A DNA stretch of 64,000 nucleotides from Candidatus Hydrogenedentota bacterium (GCA_024278275.1 JAJRTN010000005.1:1-64000); one strand, 5' to 3'; numbered from the stretch's first letter, positions 1-9,282 are shown. The notes: generated by a model not told the origin, from the sequence alone. Made by a program: numbers and translations.

Positions 1-1
1 G

Positions 2-1267
2 AAGAAGGACGGCACGCACTACACCGAGGAGGCGACCATTTCGCCCGTGCGCGACGCGTCGGGCGTGACGATCAACTATGTGGCCGTCAAGCGTGACATT
101 ACACGGGAGGTCAAGCTGGAGGCCCAGTTTCAGCAGGCGCAGAAAATGGAGGCCGTGGGGCAACTGGCGGGGGGCGTGGCCCATGATTTCAACAACCTGC
201 TGCAGGTCATCCTGGGCTATGGCGAACTGGCGTTGGATGTGATGGAGCCGGAAAGTTCCGCCTACGATTCCGTCAGGGAGATGCTGAAGGCGAGCCACCG
301 GGCCACAACGCTGGTTCGGCAACTGCTGGCCTTCAGCCGTCGCCAGGTGATGGAAATGAAAAACGTCGATTTGAACGACGTGGTGTCCGACCTGCTGAAA
401 ATGATTCGCCGGGTCATTGGCGAACACATTACCCTCAACGTATTGGTGGGCCACAAGCTCGGCAGGGTGCGTGTTGATCCGGGCCAAATCGAGCAGATCC
501 TCATGAACCTGTGCGTCAATGCCCGCGACGCCATGCCCGAGGGGGGGGCCATTACCATCGAGACCGAGAACGTTCAAATCGGCGACGAGTATTGCGAGAC
601 CCATCCATGGGTCAAGCCGGGGTGGTACGTACTCCTGAGCGTCAGTGATACGGGGTGTGGCATGGACGAAAAAACCCGCGCCAACATCTTCGAGCCCTTT
701 TTCACCACCAAGGGCGTGGGCGAAGGCACGGGGTTGGGACTCTCAACGGTCTATGGGTTGGTTAAACAGCACGAAGGCATGATCGACGTTTACAGCGAGG
801 TGGGCAAGGGCACGACTTTCAAGATCTACCTGCCTCACAGTGAACATTCCGCCGAGACCGAGGGCGGCGACCGGTCCGAAAGCAGCGTGCCCGGCGGCAC
901 CGAGACCATCCTGCTGGCCGAGGATGAAGAGACCATCCGGGAATTGTCACGGGTGTTCCTGGAAAGCGCGGGTTACACCGTGTTGACCGCCCGCGACGGC
1001 GAGGAGGCGATCCGCGTTTTCGATGAACATGCCGATGACATTGACCTGGCCCTGTTGGATGCCATCATGCCCAAGCTTGGCGGTCAGGCCGTCTCCGAAC
1101 ACATCGGAAAAACCCATCCCGAAACCCGCGTGCTTTTCGCCAGCGGCTACAGCATGAATGTCATAAACGCCAACATCATGCTTGACAAGTCCCTCGCCCT
1201 GATCCAGAAACCTTATCGTCGTGACGTCCTGCTGCGCAAGGTCCGCGATGTGCTGGATGGGAAGTAA
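2..1267 (+). CDS. PAS-hybrid histidine kinase with C-terminal receiver (5' end cut off)
   Basis: The frame is open from base 2, so the gene begins left of the window. The first ~30 residues are the end of a PAS/PAC sensor (KKDGTHYTEEA, then AVKRDITRE). Next come the H-box AHDFNNLLQVILGYGE, with His as the predicted autophosphorylation site, the N-box NLCVNARDAMPEGG, and the G-boxes DTGCGMD and GTGLGLSTVYG of a HATPase. A receiver domain starts near base 900 (ILLAEDEE); its phospho-acceptor Asp lies in LALLDAIMP and its conserved Lys in IQKPY. Hybrid kinases usually need an Hpt protein to pass phosphate onward, and one follows 127 bp downstream on the same strand. The signal sensed cannot be told, because most of the sensor region is missing. 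Confidence 0.93.
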   Translation, partial: KKDGTHYTEEATISPVRDASGVTINYVAVKRDITREVKLEAQFQQAQKMEAVGQLAGGVAHDFNNLLQVILGYGELALDVMEPESSAYDSVREMLKASHRATTLVRQLLAFSRRQVMEMKNVDLNDVVSDLLKMIRRVIGEHITLNVLVGHKLGRVRVDPGQIEQILMNLCVNARDAMPEGGAITIETENVQIGDEYCETHPWVKPGWYVLLSVSDTGCGMDEKTRANIFEPFFTTKGVGEGTGLGLSTVYGLVKQHEGMIDVYSEVGKGTTFKIYLPHSEHSAETEGGDRSESSVPGGTETILLAEDEETIRELSRVFLESAGYTVLTARDGEEAIRVFDEHADDIDLALLDAIMPKLGGQAVSEHIGKTHPETRVLFASGYSMNVINANIMLDKSLALIQKPYRRDVLLRKVRDVLDGK

Positions 1268-1394
1268 GCAATGAACTTCACGAAGCAGGGTTTAACGCCA
1301 CTGGCAAAAGGCGAAACCGGTTTTTTCGTCGTTTTGGGAAGCCCCATCCGGGTTGTTCGGGTTAGGTGATGAACGATTACAGGGAGGTTTGGCC

Positions 1395-1772
1395 ATGGAA
1401 GAGAAAGAAAAGGTCGCTGAGGATTGTGTTTTTGAGCGTGATGCCTTTATGAAACGCGTAATGGATGACCGCGAACTGGCCCTGGAGATCGTGGAAAGTT
1501 TCCTGGACGATGTGCCCGGGCGGCTGGAAAACCTGGCGAAGCTGATCAGCGCCCGCGAGGAGCAAGGCGTCGCACGGGAAGCCCACGCCGTTAAAGGTGC
1601 GGCCGCGACGGTCGGGGGGGAAGCCCTGCGGAAAGTGGCCGAGGAAATAGAGCGGGCCGCGCGGGAAGGACGGTTGTCCGAAACGGCCGCCCAGGTTCCC
1701 CGGATGGAAGCGTGTTTTGCCCGCTTGCGGGACGCCCTGCATGACTTCAGCGGGAAGGGGACCACGCGTTAG
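1395..1772 (+). CDS. Hpt (histidine phosphotransfer) protein
   Basis: A 125-residue single-domain protein. The Hpt motif AHAVKGAAATVGG sits at residues 63-75, with His64 as the phosphorylatable residue. Around it is the expected all-helical pattern (ALEIVESFLDDVPGRL before; ALRKVAEEIERAAREG after). The start at 1395 follows an AGGGAGG ribosome site at 1380-1386; an in-frame ATG at 1353 has no comparable site. It lies directly downstream of the hybrid kinase and probably takes phosphate from its receiver. A lone receiver protein at 6030-6407 is one possible acceptor, but that link is a guess. Confidence 0.85.
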   Translation: MEEKEKVAEDCVFERDAFMKRVMDDRELALEIVESFLDDVPGRLENLAKLISAREEQGVAREAHAVKGAAATVGGEALRKVAEEIERAAREGRLSETAAQVPRMEACFARLRDALHDFSGKGTTR

Positions 1773-1843
1773 GGCGCGCGGTGGTGCGCCACCCCGGCCC
1801 CCATTCCCGTTGTTATGTCGAAGCGATCCATGGCGGGAAAGGG

Positions 1844-2539
1844 CTAGCTTGCGGGAATCGTCTTGTATTCCTCGATGAAGGCATTGAGTCCGGTCGTCGT
1901 CAAGGGATGGGAGCACATGTCCTCGAACACCTTGAAGGGAATGGCCACGCTGTGGGCCCCGGCGAGAATGGCGCCGATAACCTGCTCCACGTCCTTCACG
2001 CTGGCCGCGATGAGGTTGGTCTTGTCCAGGCCGAAGGCATCCAGCAGTTGGCGCATGCGGCGGATGGTTTCAATCCCATCCTGCCCGGTGTCCCGTGCGC
2101 GGCCGATGAAGGGACTGATAAAGGGTGAACCGGCCAGCGCCGCCAGCAGGGCCTGCGTGGGGTTGAACATCAACGTGGCATTGGTCCGGATACCCTCGGG
2201 AACGAGTATCTTGACGGCGGCCAACCCGTACTGGTTGGCGGTTATCTTCACCGCGAGCAGCGGGTCGAGCTGATGAAGCCGCCGTGCGCACGCGCACACC
2301 TCTTCCGTACTCGTGCCGATGGCCTGCACCGCGATGGGGCCGTCGAAGACCTCCCGAATCTCCTCAATCACCTGCCGGTAGCTTTTGCCGCTTTGCGCCA
2401 CCTTGTTCGGGTTGGTGGCGATGCCGTCGATGAGTCCCGTGCTGACGGCATCCCGAACCTGGGCGATATCCGCCGTATCCAGGAAAATACGGTAATGGTG
2501 CATGTAGTATTCATCCGGAGCCTTTTTGTCTTGTGCCAT
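1844..2539 (-). CDS. transaldolase / fructose-6-phosphate aldolase family protein
   Basis: 231 residues, close to the ~220 of the small TalC/FSA-type transaldolases. The barrel begins RIFLDTADIAQVR, followed by IATNPNKVAQSG (the conserved TNP strand). The Schiff-base lysine is Lys98 in LLAVKITAN. Later blocks are EGIRTNATLMFNPTQALLAALAG and SPFIGRARDTGQDG. It would act in the cytoplasm on dihydroxyacetone or fructose-6-phosphate-type substrates; the sequence alone does not separate transaldolase from FSA activity. The N-terminal ~15 residues extend beyond the usual start, and Met13 is an alternative, but an AAAGGA site lies just before the chosen ATG. It is convergent with the Hpt gene. Confidence 0.85.
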   Translation of the reverse strand: MAQDKKAPDEYYMHHYRIFLDTADIAQVRDAVSTGLIDGIATNPNKVAQSGKSYRQVIEEIREVFDGPIAVQAIGTSTEEVCACARRLHQLDPLLAVKITANQYGLAAVKILVPEGIRTNATLMFNPTQALLAALAGSPFISPFIGRARDTGQDGIETIRRMRQLLDAFGLDKTNLIAASVKDVEQVIGAILAGAHSVAIPFKVFEDMCSHPLTTTGLNAFIEEYKTIPAS

Positions 2540-2664
2540 TTCTCGTATCCTTTCCGCCTTTCATATGGGCGTAGGGCGTTTTTTCAAATGCCCGGTTTTT
2601 TTCTCAAGGGTTCTCAATCTACCGTAAATCAAAAGTCCGCGCAACCATTTCCGAAGCATGCCGG

Positions 2665-2690
2665 TTACCCGGTTCGATTACCCGGTTCGA
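2665..2690. repeat. exact 13-bp tandem duplication
   Basis: TTACCCGGTTCGA occurs twice in a row (2665-2677, 2678-2690), followed by a third partial TTGAACCCG. It lies between the divergent transaldolase and DUF4091 genes, just upstream of the latter. It may be an operator or simply a slippage duplication. Confidence 0.6.
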
Positions 2691-2718
2691 TTGAACCCGC
2701 TTCACCCCGTCAAGGATA

Positions 2719-4761
2719 ATGAGCGCCATGTTGCCCGCGCTTCTGATCACCCTGCTGACCGCGTCCGGCGTGGAAGCCTGGTTGGCCCCCTCCTTAATCG
2801 ATCCGCTCGATTCCGAAGGCACCAGGCCGGTGGTGCCTGGCGACAACCCGCGCGTGCTGAAGTCCGGGGAGCGCCCCGATGTGGAGGCCGCCCTCGGCGA
2901 AGGTGAGTCGGTTCTGCTCTTCGTCCGTGCGGGAAAGAAGGCCCTGACGGAGCTTTCCGTCGAGGTTACGCCGGTCAATGATTCTATCCCCGCGCCCCGG
3001 GTGCGCGTTCCGGTTCCCGTCGCATCGGACTCCCCGGGCCGACCTGTTTCCCTCGATGCCCTGGTGCCCGCCCGTCCGCGAAGCCTTCCCGCGGGGAACA
3101 CGGCGGTTTACTGGCTTAGCTACGACATACCGCGCACGGCGTCACCGGGTCGTTTTCGCCACGACATCAACCTCATGAACGGCCGGAAACGGGTCGCGTC
3201 GGTCCAGGTGCGGATCCGTGTTTTCGGTTTCACCCTCCCGGAAACACCGCGTCTGCCGATCCTCTTCGGCCTGGACCGTGCCGCCATGAAACGGACCCTG
3301 GGCGTGGGTGAAACCGACCTGGAGGCGTGGAAGCCCCTCTACGACTTCCTCCTGCGCGAGCGCATTGCCCTTTCCCTGACCGACGGCGGGGCGCTCCTGG
3401 AGCCGGCCACGCTTCAGGCGCACCTGGCCTACGTCATGGAGACCCACCCCATGGCCGTGGTTGATTTGGGCGGTTTCGACGGGGCCACCCTCGGCCATTT
3501 TCCCGCGCCGGGCATTGGGCAGGTGCAGGACCCCATGCAGTTCTTCCTGCACGACGTGATGCGTTGGCTCGCCAAAGGGGGCTGGGAGGAGCGCGCCTGC
3601 CTGGCCCTCGGCCATACGCCGGTTCGCACGGGGTGGCCTGAGGCCAGGCGGGATTACTTTCGCGCCTACCGGGCTGACAAACGTATTCCCCGCCTGGTTG
3701 CGGGGGAGCCCCATCCCTTTTTCGACGATTACGCCGAATGGTGGGCACTGCCTTTCGCGCGCTATTCGCCCTCCCTGGTGTCGCGTCTCTCCAACGGCGT
3801 GGGCCTCACCACCTTCGCCACGCCGAAGGCCGTTTCCTGCGAGGTCTATTCGGGGCGTTTCCTACCCCCGACCACCCTGGATGATCCGTCCGTCGCCGAT
3901 ATTTGCGACGGGAGCTTGTTCACTCTCTGGAAAAGTCCCGCCGCGCCCACGGAAAAGGAACCCGTCACTGTGGGAATTCACTATTCCGCGCCTGTCACGG
4001 CGCGGACCCTTACGGTGATCTGGCAGGCAGGCGGCGAGGCCACCGACTTTGATGTGCGGACCGCTTATGACGGGCGCACCTTCGGCAAGGCCACCATCCG
4101 GTGGGAACACCGCGGTCCGGCGACTCCCTACGGCATGAGCGTCTCCACGGGCCGGCTGAAGTACGAGAAGACCTTCCAGGCCTTGCGTTTGCGCATCAAC
4201 AACAGCGTGGGGGGCGGGCGCGTCATGATCGCGGAGATCATCCCCGGCGAGCCCGAAGCGGCCGAAACCCGCGGTGCCACGCCCCTGTCGCCGTGGCTGC
4301 TGCTGGAGCAAGATCGCTTCCCCTCGTTGGCCTTGGGCGCCCATCCCGCCGAGAGCCGCGCCGCGCCCTGGCTCTGCTGGGGCCACGGCTTCAAGGGGAT
4401 CCTGGCCGGTCGCGTCAACGCCTGGTCCCGTGCCTGGCGTGGTCCGGTGACCCTGGCGGACCTGGCCGCCGGTCTTCCCGGAATCGCCGCGGGGGCGCTG
4501 GTCTATCCCGGCTCGGAAGGACTTATGAGCACGGTTCGCCTGGAGCACCTGCGCGATGGTCTCGAAGACTACGACTACATCCAACTCCTCGCCGACAGGC
4601 TCCGCGCCGCGCCGAAGGCCGATCCCGAACAACGCGCGTTATTGCGCCTTCCGTCCATGCCTCGAAATCCTTCCCCCAAGCAACTCAATGCCTGGAGCGG
4701 TCTGTTCCTTCAACGGCGCGCCGCCATCGGGGAAGCCCTCGAAGCGGACGGCGCCGGGTGA
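2719..4761 (+). CDS. secreted DUF4091-type glycoside-hydrolase-like protein
   Basis: A 680-residue protein with an N-terminal hydrophobic signal segment (MLPALLITLLTASGVEA). The C-terminal block LVYPGSEGLMSTVRLEHLRD followed by GLEDYDYIQLLADRL (about residues 594-628) is the signature end of DUF4091 proteins, which I know as glycosidase-like barrels common in Planctomycetota. A galactose-binding-like segment lies in the middle (about residues 390-500). The AAGGA ribosome site at 2712-2716 is very close to the ATG at 2719 and better spaced for an in-frame ATG at 2728, so the start may be three codons downstream. Substrate unknown; a role in breaking down polysaccharide outside the cytoplasm is inferred from family and signal peptide. 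Confidence 0.75.
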   Translation: MSAMLPALLITLLTASGVEAWLAPSLIDPLDSEGTRPVVPGDNPRVLKSGERPDVEAALGEGESVLLFVRAGKKALTELSVEVTPVNDSIPAPRVRVPVPVASDSPGRPVSLDALVPARPRSLPAGNTAVYWLSYDIPRTASPGRFRHDINLMNGRKRVASVQVRIRVFGFTLPETPRLPILFGLDRAAMKRTLGVGETDLEAWKPLYDFLLRERIALSLTDGGALLEPATLQAHLAYVMETHPMAVVDLGGFDGATLGHFPAPGIGQVQDPMQFFLHDVMRWLAKGGWEERACLALGHTPVRTGWPEARRDYFRAYRADKRIPRLVAGEPHPFFDDYAEWWALPFARYSPSLVSRLSNGVGLTTFATPKAVSCEVYSGRFLPPTTLDDPSVADICDGSLFTLWKSPAAPTEKEPVTVGIHYSAPVTARTLTVIWQAGGEATDFDVRTAYDGRTFGKATIRWEHRGPATPYGMSVSTGRLKYEKTFQALRLRINNSVGGGRVMIAEIIPGEPEAAETRGATPLSPWLLLEQDRFPSLALGAHPAESRAAPWLCWGHGFKGILAGRVNAWSRAWRGPVTLADLAAGLPGIAAGALVYPGSEGLMSTVRLEHLRDGLEDYDYIQLLADRLRAAPKADPEQRALLRLPSMPRNPSPKQLNAWSGLFLQRRAAIGEALEADGAG

Positions 4762-4880
4762 CGCGTTTAGGGCTTGGCATTGGGCCGGGTCGATGGTCTA
4801 TCATGCCGCGCACGTCTTGCGGAAGGCGAAACACAACAGCAGTGAGGCGGCGGGTTCATGCCGCGAAAGGAGCAGTTTTC

Positions 4881-5948
4881 ATGGCCAAGGCAAGCAAGAA
4901 GTTCAAGGTGGGCCTCATCGGAGCGGGAGGCATCGCCAATGCCTGCCACCTGTCCAATTGGCTGGAATTGGAAGGCGAGGGTCGGGTCGAGGTCGTGGGG
5001 ATCTGCGACATCGTGCGCGAACGGGCCATTAAAGGCGCCGACATGTTCCCCGGGGCCAAGCCCTGGTTCAACTACCAGAAAATGCTCGGGGAAATCGACT
5101 TCGACATCATCGACGTATGCACCCAGAACCGCTGGCACGCGCCCATTACCATCGACGCCCTCAAAGCCGGCGCCCATGTCCTGGTCGAAAAACCCATGGC
5201 CATGAACACCCGGGAATGCGAGGCCATGATCCGCGCCGCCAAGGCAAAAGGAAGAACCCTCATGGTCGCCCAGCACATGCGTTTCGAGGCGCCCCACGAG
5301 AAGCTGAAAGAAGTGGTCGAGCGCGGCGAACTCGGCGAGATCTACGCCGCCAGCGCCACCATGCTGCGCCGGCGCGGGGTTCCCGGATGGGGTAAGTTTC
5401 ATATCAAGCGGGAATCCCTCGGCGGACCGCTCATCGACATCGGTGTCCACGTAATGGACCTGTGCGTCTGGCTCATGGGTTGTCCCAAGCCCGTCGCGGC
5501 ATCGGGTAAAGTTTACCGCATATTCGGCGACCGGCCCGATTTCTTCAACGGCGACTGGGGCGTGCCCTACCCGCCCAGGCAATTCGACGTGGAAGACTAC
5601 GCCACGGCCCTCATCCGCTTCGAGAAGGGCATCACCATGCAGGTGACGGTGTGCTGGGCGGCCAACATCCCGGAAACATCGCACAACGTGCAGATTCTCG
5701 GTGACAAGGCCGGCATCGCCACCAACCCCCTGGGTGTCTATGGCGCCGATCATTCTTCCCTGACCAGCAGGAAGTTCGATCTCCTGCTCCCGCAAGAGGG
5801 ACATCGCATGGAGATTCGGCACTTCACCGAATGCCTGGAGCAGAACAAACCGGTGCGCGTGCAGCCCCGGGAATCCCTGCGCATCCAGAAAATCATCGAC
5901 GCCATCTACGAATCATCGAAGAAGAACAGGGAGATCGTCATCCGTTAG
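4881..5948 (+). CDS. Gfo/Idh/MocA family NAD(P)-dependent oxidoreductase
   Basis: 355 residues. The N-terminal Rossmann fold has GLIGAGGIANACH (dinucleotide-binding loop), then IIDVCTQNRWHAPI and the family signature AGAHVLVEKPMAMN. The C-terminal alpha/beta domain carries GGPLIDIGVHVMDL, where Asp and His belong to the usual catalytic set. These enzymes oxidise or reduce hydroxyls of sugars, inositols and related compounds. No signal peptide, so cytoplasmic. The start at 4881 is preceded by AAAGGAG. It follows the DUF4091 gene by 119 bp on the same strand, which suggests a shared sugar-degradation role. The exact substrate cannot be read from sequence. Confidence 0.9.
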   Translation: MAKASKKFKVGLIGAGGIANACHLSNWLELEGEGRVEVVGICDIVRERAIKGADMFPGAKPWFNYQKMLGEIDFDIIDVCTQNRWHAPITIDALKAGAHVLVEKPMAMNTRECEAMIRAAKAKGRTLMVAQHMRFEAPHEKLKEVVERGELGEIYAASATMLRRRGVPGWGKFHIKRESLGGPLIDIGVHVMDLCVWLMGCPKPVAASGKVYRIFGDRPDFFNGDWGVPYPPRQFDVEDYATALIRFEKGITMQVTVCWAANIPETSHNVQILGDKAGIATNPLGVYGADHSSLTSRKFDLLLPQEGHRMEIRHFTECLEQNKPVRVQPRESLRIQKIIDAIYESSKKNREIVIR

Positions 5949-5954
5949 GGCCAT

Positions 5955-5985
5955 GTGGGCGGGACGCCCGCGACAGGTATTCTCC
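5955..5985. repeat. half copy of hairpin repeat R1
   Basis: GGGCG-GGA-CGCCC forms a short hairpin (5957-5969). The flank GCGACAGGTATTC matches the reverse complement of the right half of the R1 element at 47614-47660. It lies between two convergent genes. Confidence 0.5.
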
Positions 5986-6029
5986 AGCTTGCCTGCGGGT
6001 GTTCCATCGGTCCCATAGGTGTCCCAAGC

Positions 6030-6407
6030 CTACGGCGCGAAGGGCTCCTCCAGGGTGATTGCCGCCACCAGGTCACGCAATTGATGGGCCTCGTGTGTCT
6101 TGGGGAAAACGCCCGCCGCGCCCACCCGTTCGCACAGGTGGGGTTCTATCGCCTCATCGGTAAGCAGATGAATCGGTAAGTGCGCGGGAATATCCGGGTC
6201 TTCCATCAGCATGGCGCAAAGCTCCGGTCCGCTGAACACGGGGAGCGCCATGTCCAACAGGACCAGGTTCGGCGTTTCGTCCACGGCGGTCGCGTAGGCA
6301 TCCTGCCCGTCACCGGCCCATATCACCTCGTGACCATGGCCCGACAGCTCGGCCGCCATGATTTCAAAGAGCCCACTGTCGTGGGTGGCCAAGAGGATAC
6401 GTGCCAT
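6030..6407 (-). CDS. single-domain response regulator receiver
   Basis: 125 residues that are only a CheY-like receiver: the N-terminal strand MARILLATHD, the phospho-acceptor Asp in NLVLLDMALP, and a Lys in GVFPKTH near the end. The acidic pocket is weaker than usual, since the first strand carries THD instead of an acidic pair. There is no output domain, so it must act through protein contact or as a phosphate sink. An AAAGGAG site precedes the ATG. It is divergent from the secreted protein at 6781. It could belong to the hybrid kinase-Hpt relay at the window start, but nothing proves that. Confidence 0.85.
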   Translation of the reverse strand: MARILLATHDSGLFEIMAAELSGHGHEVIWAGDGQDAYATAVDETPNLVLLDMALPVFSGPELCAMLMEDPDIPAHLPIHLLTDEAIEPHLCERVGAAGVFPKTHEAHQLRDLVAAITLEEPFAP

Positions 6408-6780
6408 TTTTTTGCTCCTTTCGGGATAAATACCAGCCGTAACCGATCGTATCTTTCAGAAACCGCCATCAGCGGGAGCATGGGTGACCATGATAATCCG
6501 GGTACACCCAAAAGACACTTCCGTACACCAGGTTGCCGCGTCACTACTGCTTCCGTATCGGCGCACTTTCCCTGTCGCGGAACCATTACCGTTCAGACCG
6601 TACCCGGGAACCATGGTAGCAGCACCGTGTCCCCACATCAATGATTCTTTATCAATGATTGTTCTTGTCAAGGATTGTTCTTTTCAAATCCCCGCTCCCG
6701 TGCTACAATGATTTCACGGAGTTCGTATTTTGGATGAGTGACGGGTCGGTCGCGGTAGTGGCCAGGGGAAGGGATGTACA
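6408..6780. other. gene-free divergent intergenic region
   Basis: 373 bp between the receiver gene (leftward) and the secreted protein (rightward), visibly more AT-rich than its surroundings. The stretch 6639-6686 contains repeated ATCAATGATT and GATTGTTCTT blocks. No open reading frame looks real and no clear promoter boxes stand out, though both neighbours must be transcribed from here. Confidence 0.5.
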
Positions 6781-7893
6781 ATGACATTGCAAACGGTATC
6801 GTGTCGGCCAAGCAGGGCGAGTGTATGGAGTGCCCTGGGCATGGTCCTCGTTCTGATGGGCGTGTTTGCCATGGCTGCGCAATGCGAGGTTACCCTTCTC
6901 TATGATGACGGGAACGATACCGCCGACGACTACAGGCAGGTTTCGGAGCCGGTTACGCACCTTGTACGTTTTTCCGTACCCACCACGTTGACGGGCAGTC
7001 AGCACCAGGTGACCAAAATTACGTGGTATCCGGGGTATTTCTATTTCATCAGTGACCCCAAAGTGGTGGCGCGTGTTGCTACCAACACCCTTGTTTTCGG
7101 GCAGAGCCAAAACTGCGTGGTGCAGGATGCCGTGCCGGAACCCACGGCGAGCGCCACCACGACCCCGACGCAATTTCGCTCCTACATGCTGAACCGGGTG
7201 GACATCTCCCAGAATGACTACCAGGTCCAGGTGGTGCCGGGCGATGATTTCTTCGCGGGCGTGGCCGCGCAGAAAATGCACCTGGGCATGGATGTGCTGA
7301 CCGCCGGGGCGACGGCCACCTTCCAGACCACCGTACCTTCCACCCAGTCATGTCCCACCTCTTTTCCCTCGTCACAGCGGCCCGCGCCGCCAACCCAGTT
7401 TACCGGCAGCATGGTGACGACCCCGACCTCGGGCGGCGCTTCCTTTGTGCAGACCCATTGGGCGGGGCGCAACTATGAACTGAAGGCCTCGGGCGTGCTC
7501 ACCCCCGCCCAACTCATCGAAACCGTCACCGTCAGCGAGGACTGTACGGGCTGGTTCGTGTCCACGCCCACCCCGGCCCGGCACTGCCAATGTAACGGGA
7601 ATTATAATTTCTTCGCCCAGAACTGGCTTATCCGCGCCACCCTGGCCGGGTCTTCCTCACCGGAATTGGGCTGTTACCGGGCCATCGTGTGGGTTAATCT
7701 CGATGCGACCACGGCAGGACAAGGCATTGAAACCGATCCCTTCAATGTGCTTGATGACGGCGTGGTGGCTGTTGGAACGGGGGGGCGGGTAAACATCTTC
7801 CCGAGCAGGGCGAGCGGCGCGTTCTCGATTACCAAGCCCCTGTCGCTTCACGCCGTGGGCGGCGTGGTCGTCCTGGGGCAATCGGCGGTCTGA
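6781..7893 (+). CDS. secreted protein of unknown family
   Basis: 370 residues. An N-terminal signal peptide is visible (basic residues, then ALGMVLVLMGVFAMAAQC). The mature part is rich in Thr, Ser and beta-strand-like segments, with cysteines in QNCVVQD, QSCPTS, SEDCTG, RHCQCN and LGCYR that could form disulfides. It has no catalytic motif I recognise. The Cys within AAQCEV is not a convincing lipobox. The start is supported by GGGAAGGG seven bases upstream. It may be a surface or extracellular structural protein; that is only an impression. Confidence 0.6.
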   Translation: MTLQTVSCRPSRASVWSALGMVLVLMGVFAMAAQCEVTLLYDDGNDTADDYRQVSEPVTHLVRFSVPTTLTGSQHQVTKITWYPGYFYFISDPKVVARVATNTLVFGQSQNCVVQDAVPEPTASATTTPTQFRSYMLNRVDISQNDYQVQVVPGDDFFAGVAAQKMHLGMDVLTAGATATFQTTVPSTQSCPTSFPSSQRPAPPTQFTGSMVTTPTSGGASFVQTHWAGRNYELKASGVLTPAQLIETVTVSEDCTGWFVSTPTPARHCQCNGNYNFFAQNWLIRATLAGSSSPELGCYRAIVWVNLDATTAGQGIETDPFNVLDDGVVAVGTGGRVNIFPSRASGAFSITKPLSLHAVGGVVVLGQSAV

Positions 7894-7976
7894 ACAGATC
7901 CTGCCGTGTCGGTGCGCGTGGCGCCCCTGATCCGTTTTTCCGGGCCATCTGCTCCCCCCAAAAGAGGTAACCCTTC

Positions 7977-9110
7977 ATGAAAACCTACAACATAGGCTTT
8001 GTCGGGTTCGGTTTCATCGGCAAGGTACACGCCTACGGTTACATCAATCTGCCCCTCTTTTACGACCCCGTGCCCTTGCGGGCGAAGATCACCCATGTCT
8101 GCACGAGCCGCATGGAAACGGCCCAGCGTGGCTGCACGCAAGTGGGGGCCGATCACGCCACCACCGATTATCGCGAGGTGACGGAGAATCCCGAGGTGGA
8201 CATTGTCCACATCTGCACGCCGAACCACCTGCACAAGGACGCCGTCCTTTCCGCCATGCAACAGGGCAAGCACATCTATTGCGACAAGCCCATTACCGCG
8301 ACCCTGGCGGAAGCGGAGGAAATCCGTGTGGCCCTGGAAGAATACTGGGGCACGGCGCAAATGACCTTTCAGAACCGTTTCTTTTCCTCCATCATGCGGG
8401 CGAAACAACTCCTCGACGAGGGGGTGCTCGGGCGGGTTCTGGAGTTCCGCGCGGCCTATCTCCACGCGGGCAGCGCGAACCCTGACGCCCCGCTCAAATG
8501 GAAGCTCTCCGCCGAGGCCGGCGGCGGAGTCATCGCCGATTTGGGATCCCACGTTATCGACCTCGTTCATTACCTGCTCGGGGACTACGAAACTATTCTC
8601 GCCGAGACCAAGATTGCCTTTCCCGACCGTCCCAGCGTGGCCGACCCCAGTGTCCGCGTCACGGTGGATGCCGAGGACTGCGTCATGATGCTCGCCCGGA
8701 TGAAGTCCGGCGCATTGGGGCACCTGGAAGCGACCAAGCTCGCCACGGGCACGGAAGACGAGTTCCGCGTGGAGATTCACGGCGAGAAAGGCGCTCTCCG
8801 TTTCAACAGCATGGCGCCCCATTTTCTGGAGTATTTCGATGCAACCGCCGAGGACCAGCCCCTGGGCGGTGTGCGCGGCTGGACCCGCATCGACGTGGGC
8901 CAGCGTTACCCCGCGCCCGCCAACGGTTTTCCCAGTCCCAAGAACAGCATCGGCTGGATGCGTGTCCACATGGCCTGCCTGGCGAACTTCCTGCAGGCCG
9001 TCGCGGACGGCGCCCCCGGTAATCCCGGTCTCGCCCAGGGTATCTACGTGCAGCGGATCATGGAGCGCGCACGCCAATCCGCCAAGGAGCGCGCCTGGGT
9101 GGATTGTTAG
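7977..9110 (+). CDS. Gfo/Idh/MocA family oxidoreductase (second copy)
   Basis: 377 residues, same family as the gene at 4881 but only distantly similar. The Rossmann motif is GFVGFGFIGKVHAYGY, followed by DIVHICTPNHLHKDAVL and KHIYCDKPITATL (the CDKP form of the family EKP signature). The catalytic region GGVIADLGSHVIDLVHYLLG carries the conserved Asp and His. Cytoplasmic, with no signal peptide. An AAGAGG site lies nine bases before the ATG. Several such enzymes often work in one sugar or cyclitol pathway; substrate unknown. Confidence 0.9.
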   Translation: MKTYNIGFVGFGFIGKVHAYGYINLPLFYDPVPLRAKITHVCTSRMETAQRGCTQVGADHATTDYREVTENPEVDIVHICTPNHLHKDAVLSAMQQGKHIYCDKPITATLAEAEEIRVALEEYWGTAQMTFQNRFFSSIMRAKQLLDEGVLGRVLEFRAAYLHAGSANPDAPLKWKLSAEAGGGVIADLGSHVIDLVHYLLGDYETILAETKIAFPDRPSVADPSVRVTVDAEDCVMMLARMKSGALGHLEATKLATGTEDEFRVEIHGEKGALRFNSMAPHFLEYFDATAEDQPLGGVRGWTRIDVGQRYPAPANGFPSPKNSIGWMRVHMACLANFLQAVADGAPGNPGLAQGIYVQRIMERARQSAKERAWVDC

Positions 9111-9137
9111 GGGGCGGTCTTTTGTAAGTGGCTTCTG

Positions 9138-9230
9138 ATGGGACCAATGGGACGAATAGGACGAATAGGACCTATGGGCTTCCACAGTCCCCACAGCTCC
9201 TATAGGTTCCATAGGTCCCATAAGTCCCAT
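9138..9230. repeat. imperfect long palindrome built from GGGAC/ATAGG units
   Basis: The left arm (9138-9178) is made of ATGGGACC, AATGGGACG, AATAGGACG and AATAGGACC units. The right arm (9199-9230), read on the other strand, gives ATGGGACTT, ATGGGACCT, ATGGAACCT and ATAGG. Together they can fold into an imperfect stem of about 30 bp around a ~20-base loop. It fills the gap between the oxidoreductase and the next gene. Confidence 0.7.
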
Positions 9231-9282
9231 CCCCCCCGACCAATGACGTGCTTCACGGCGAAATGCGTGGCATACTGACGCC

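Noticed and set aside
2665-2700. tRNA T-loop-like GGTTCGATT repeats
   Set aside because: No acceptor, D or anticodon arms surround them; they are part of a 13-bp tandem duplication.
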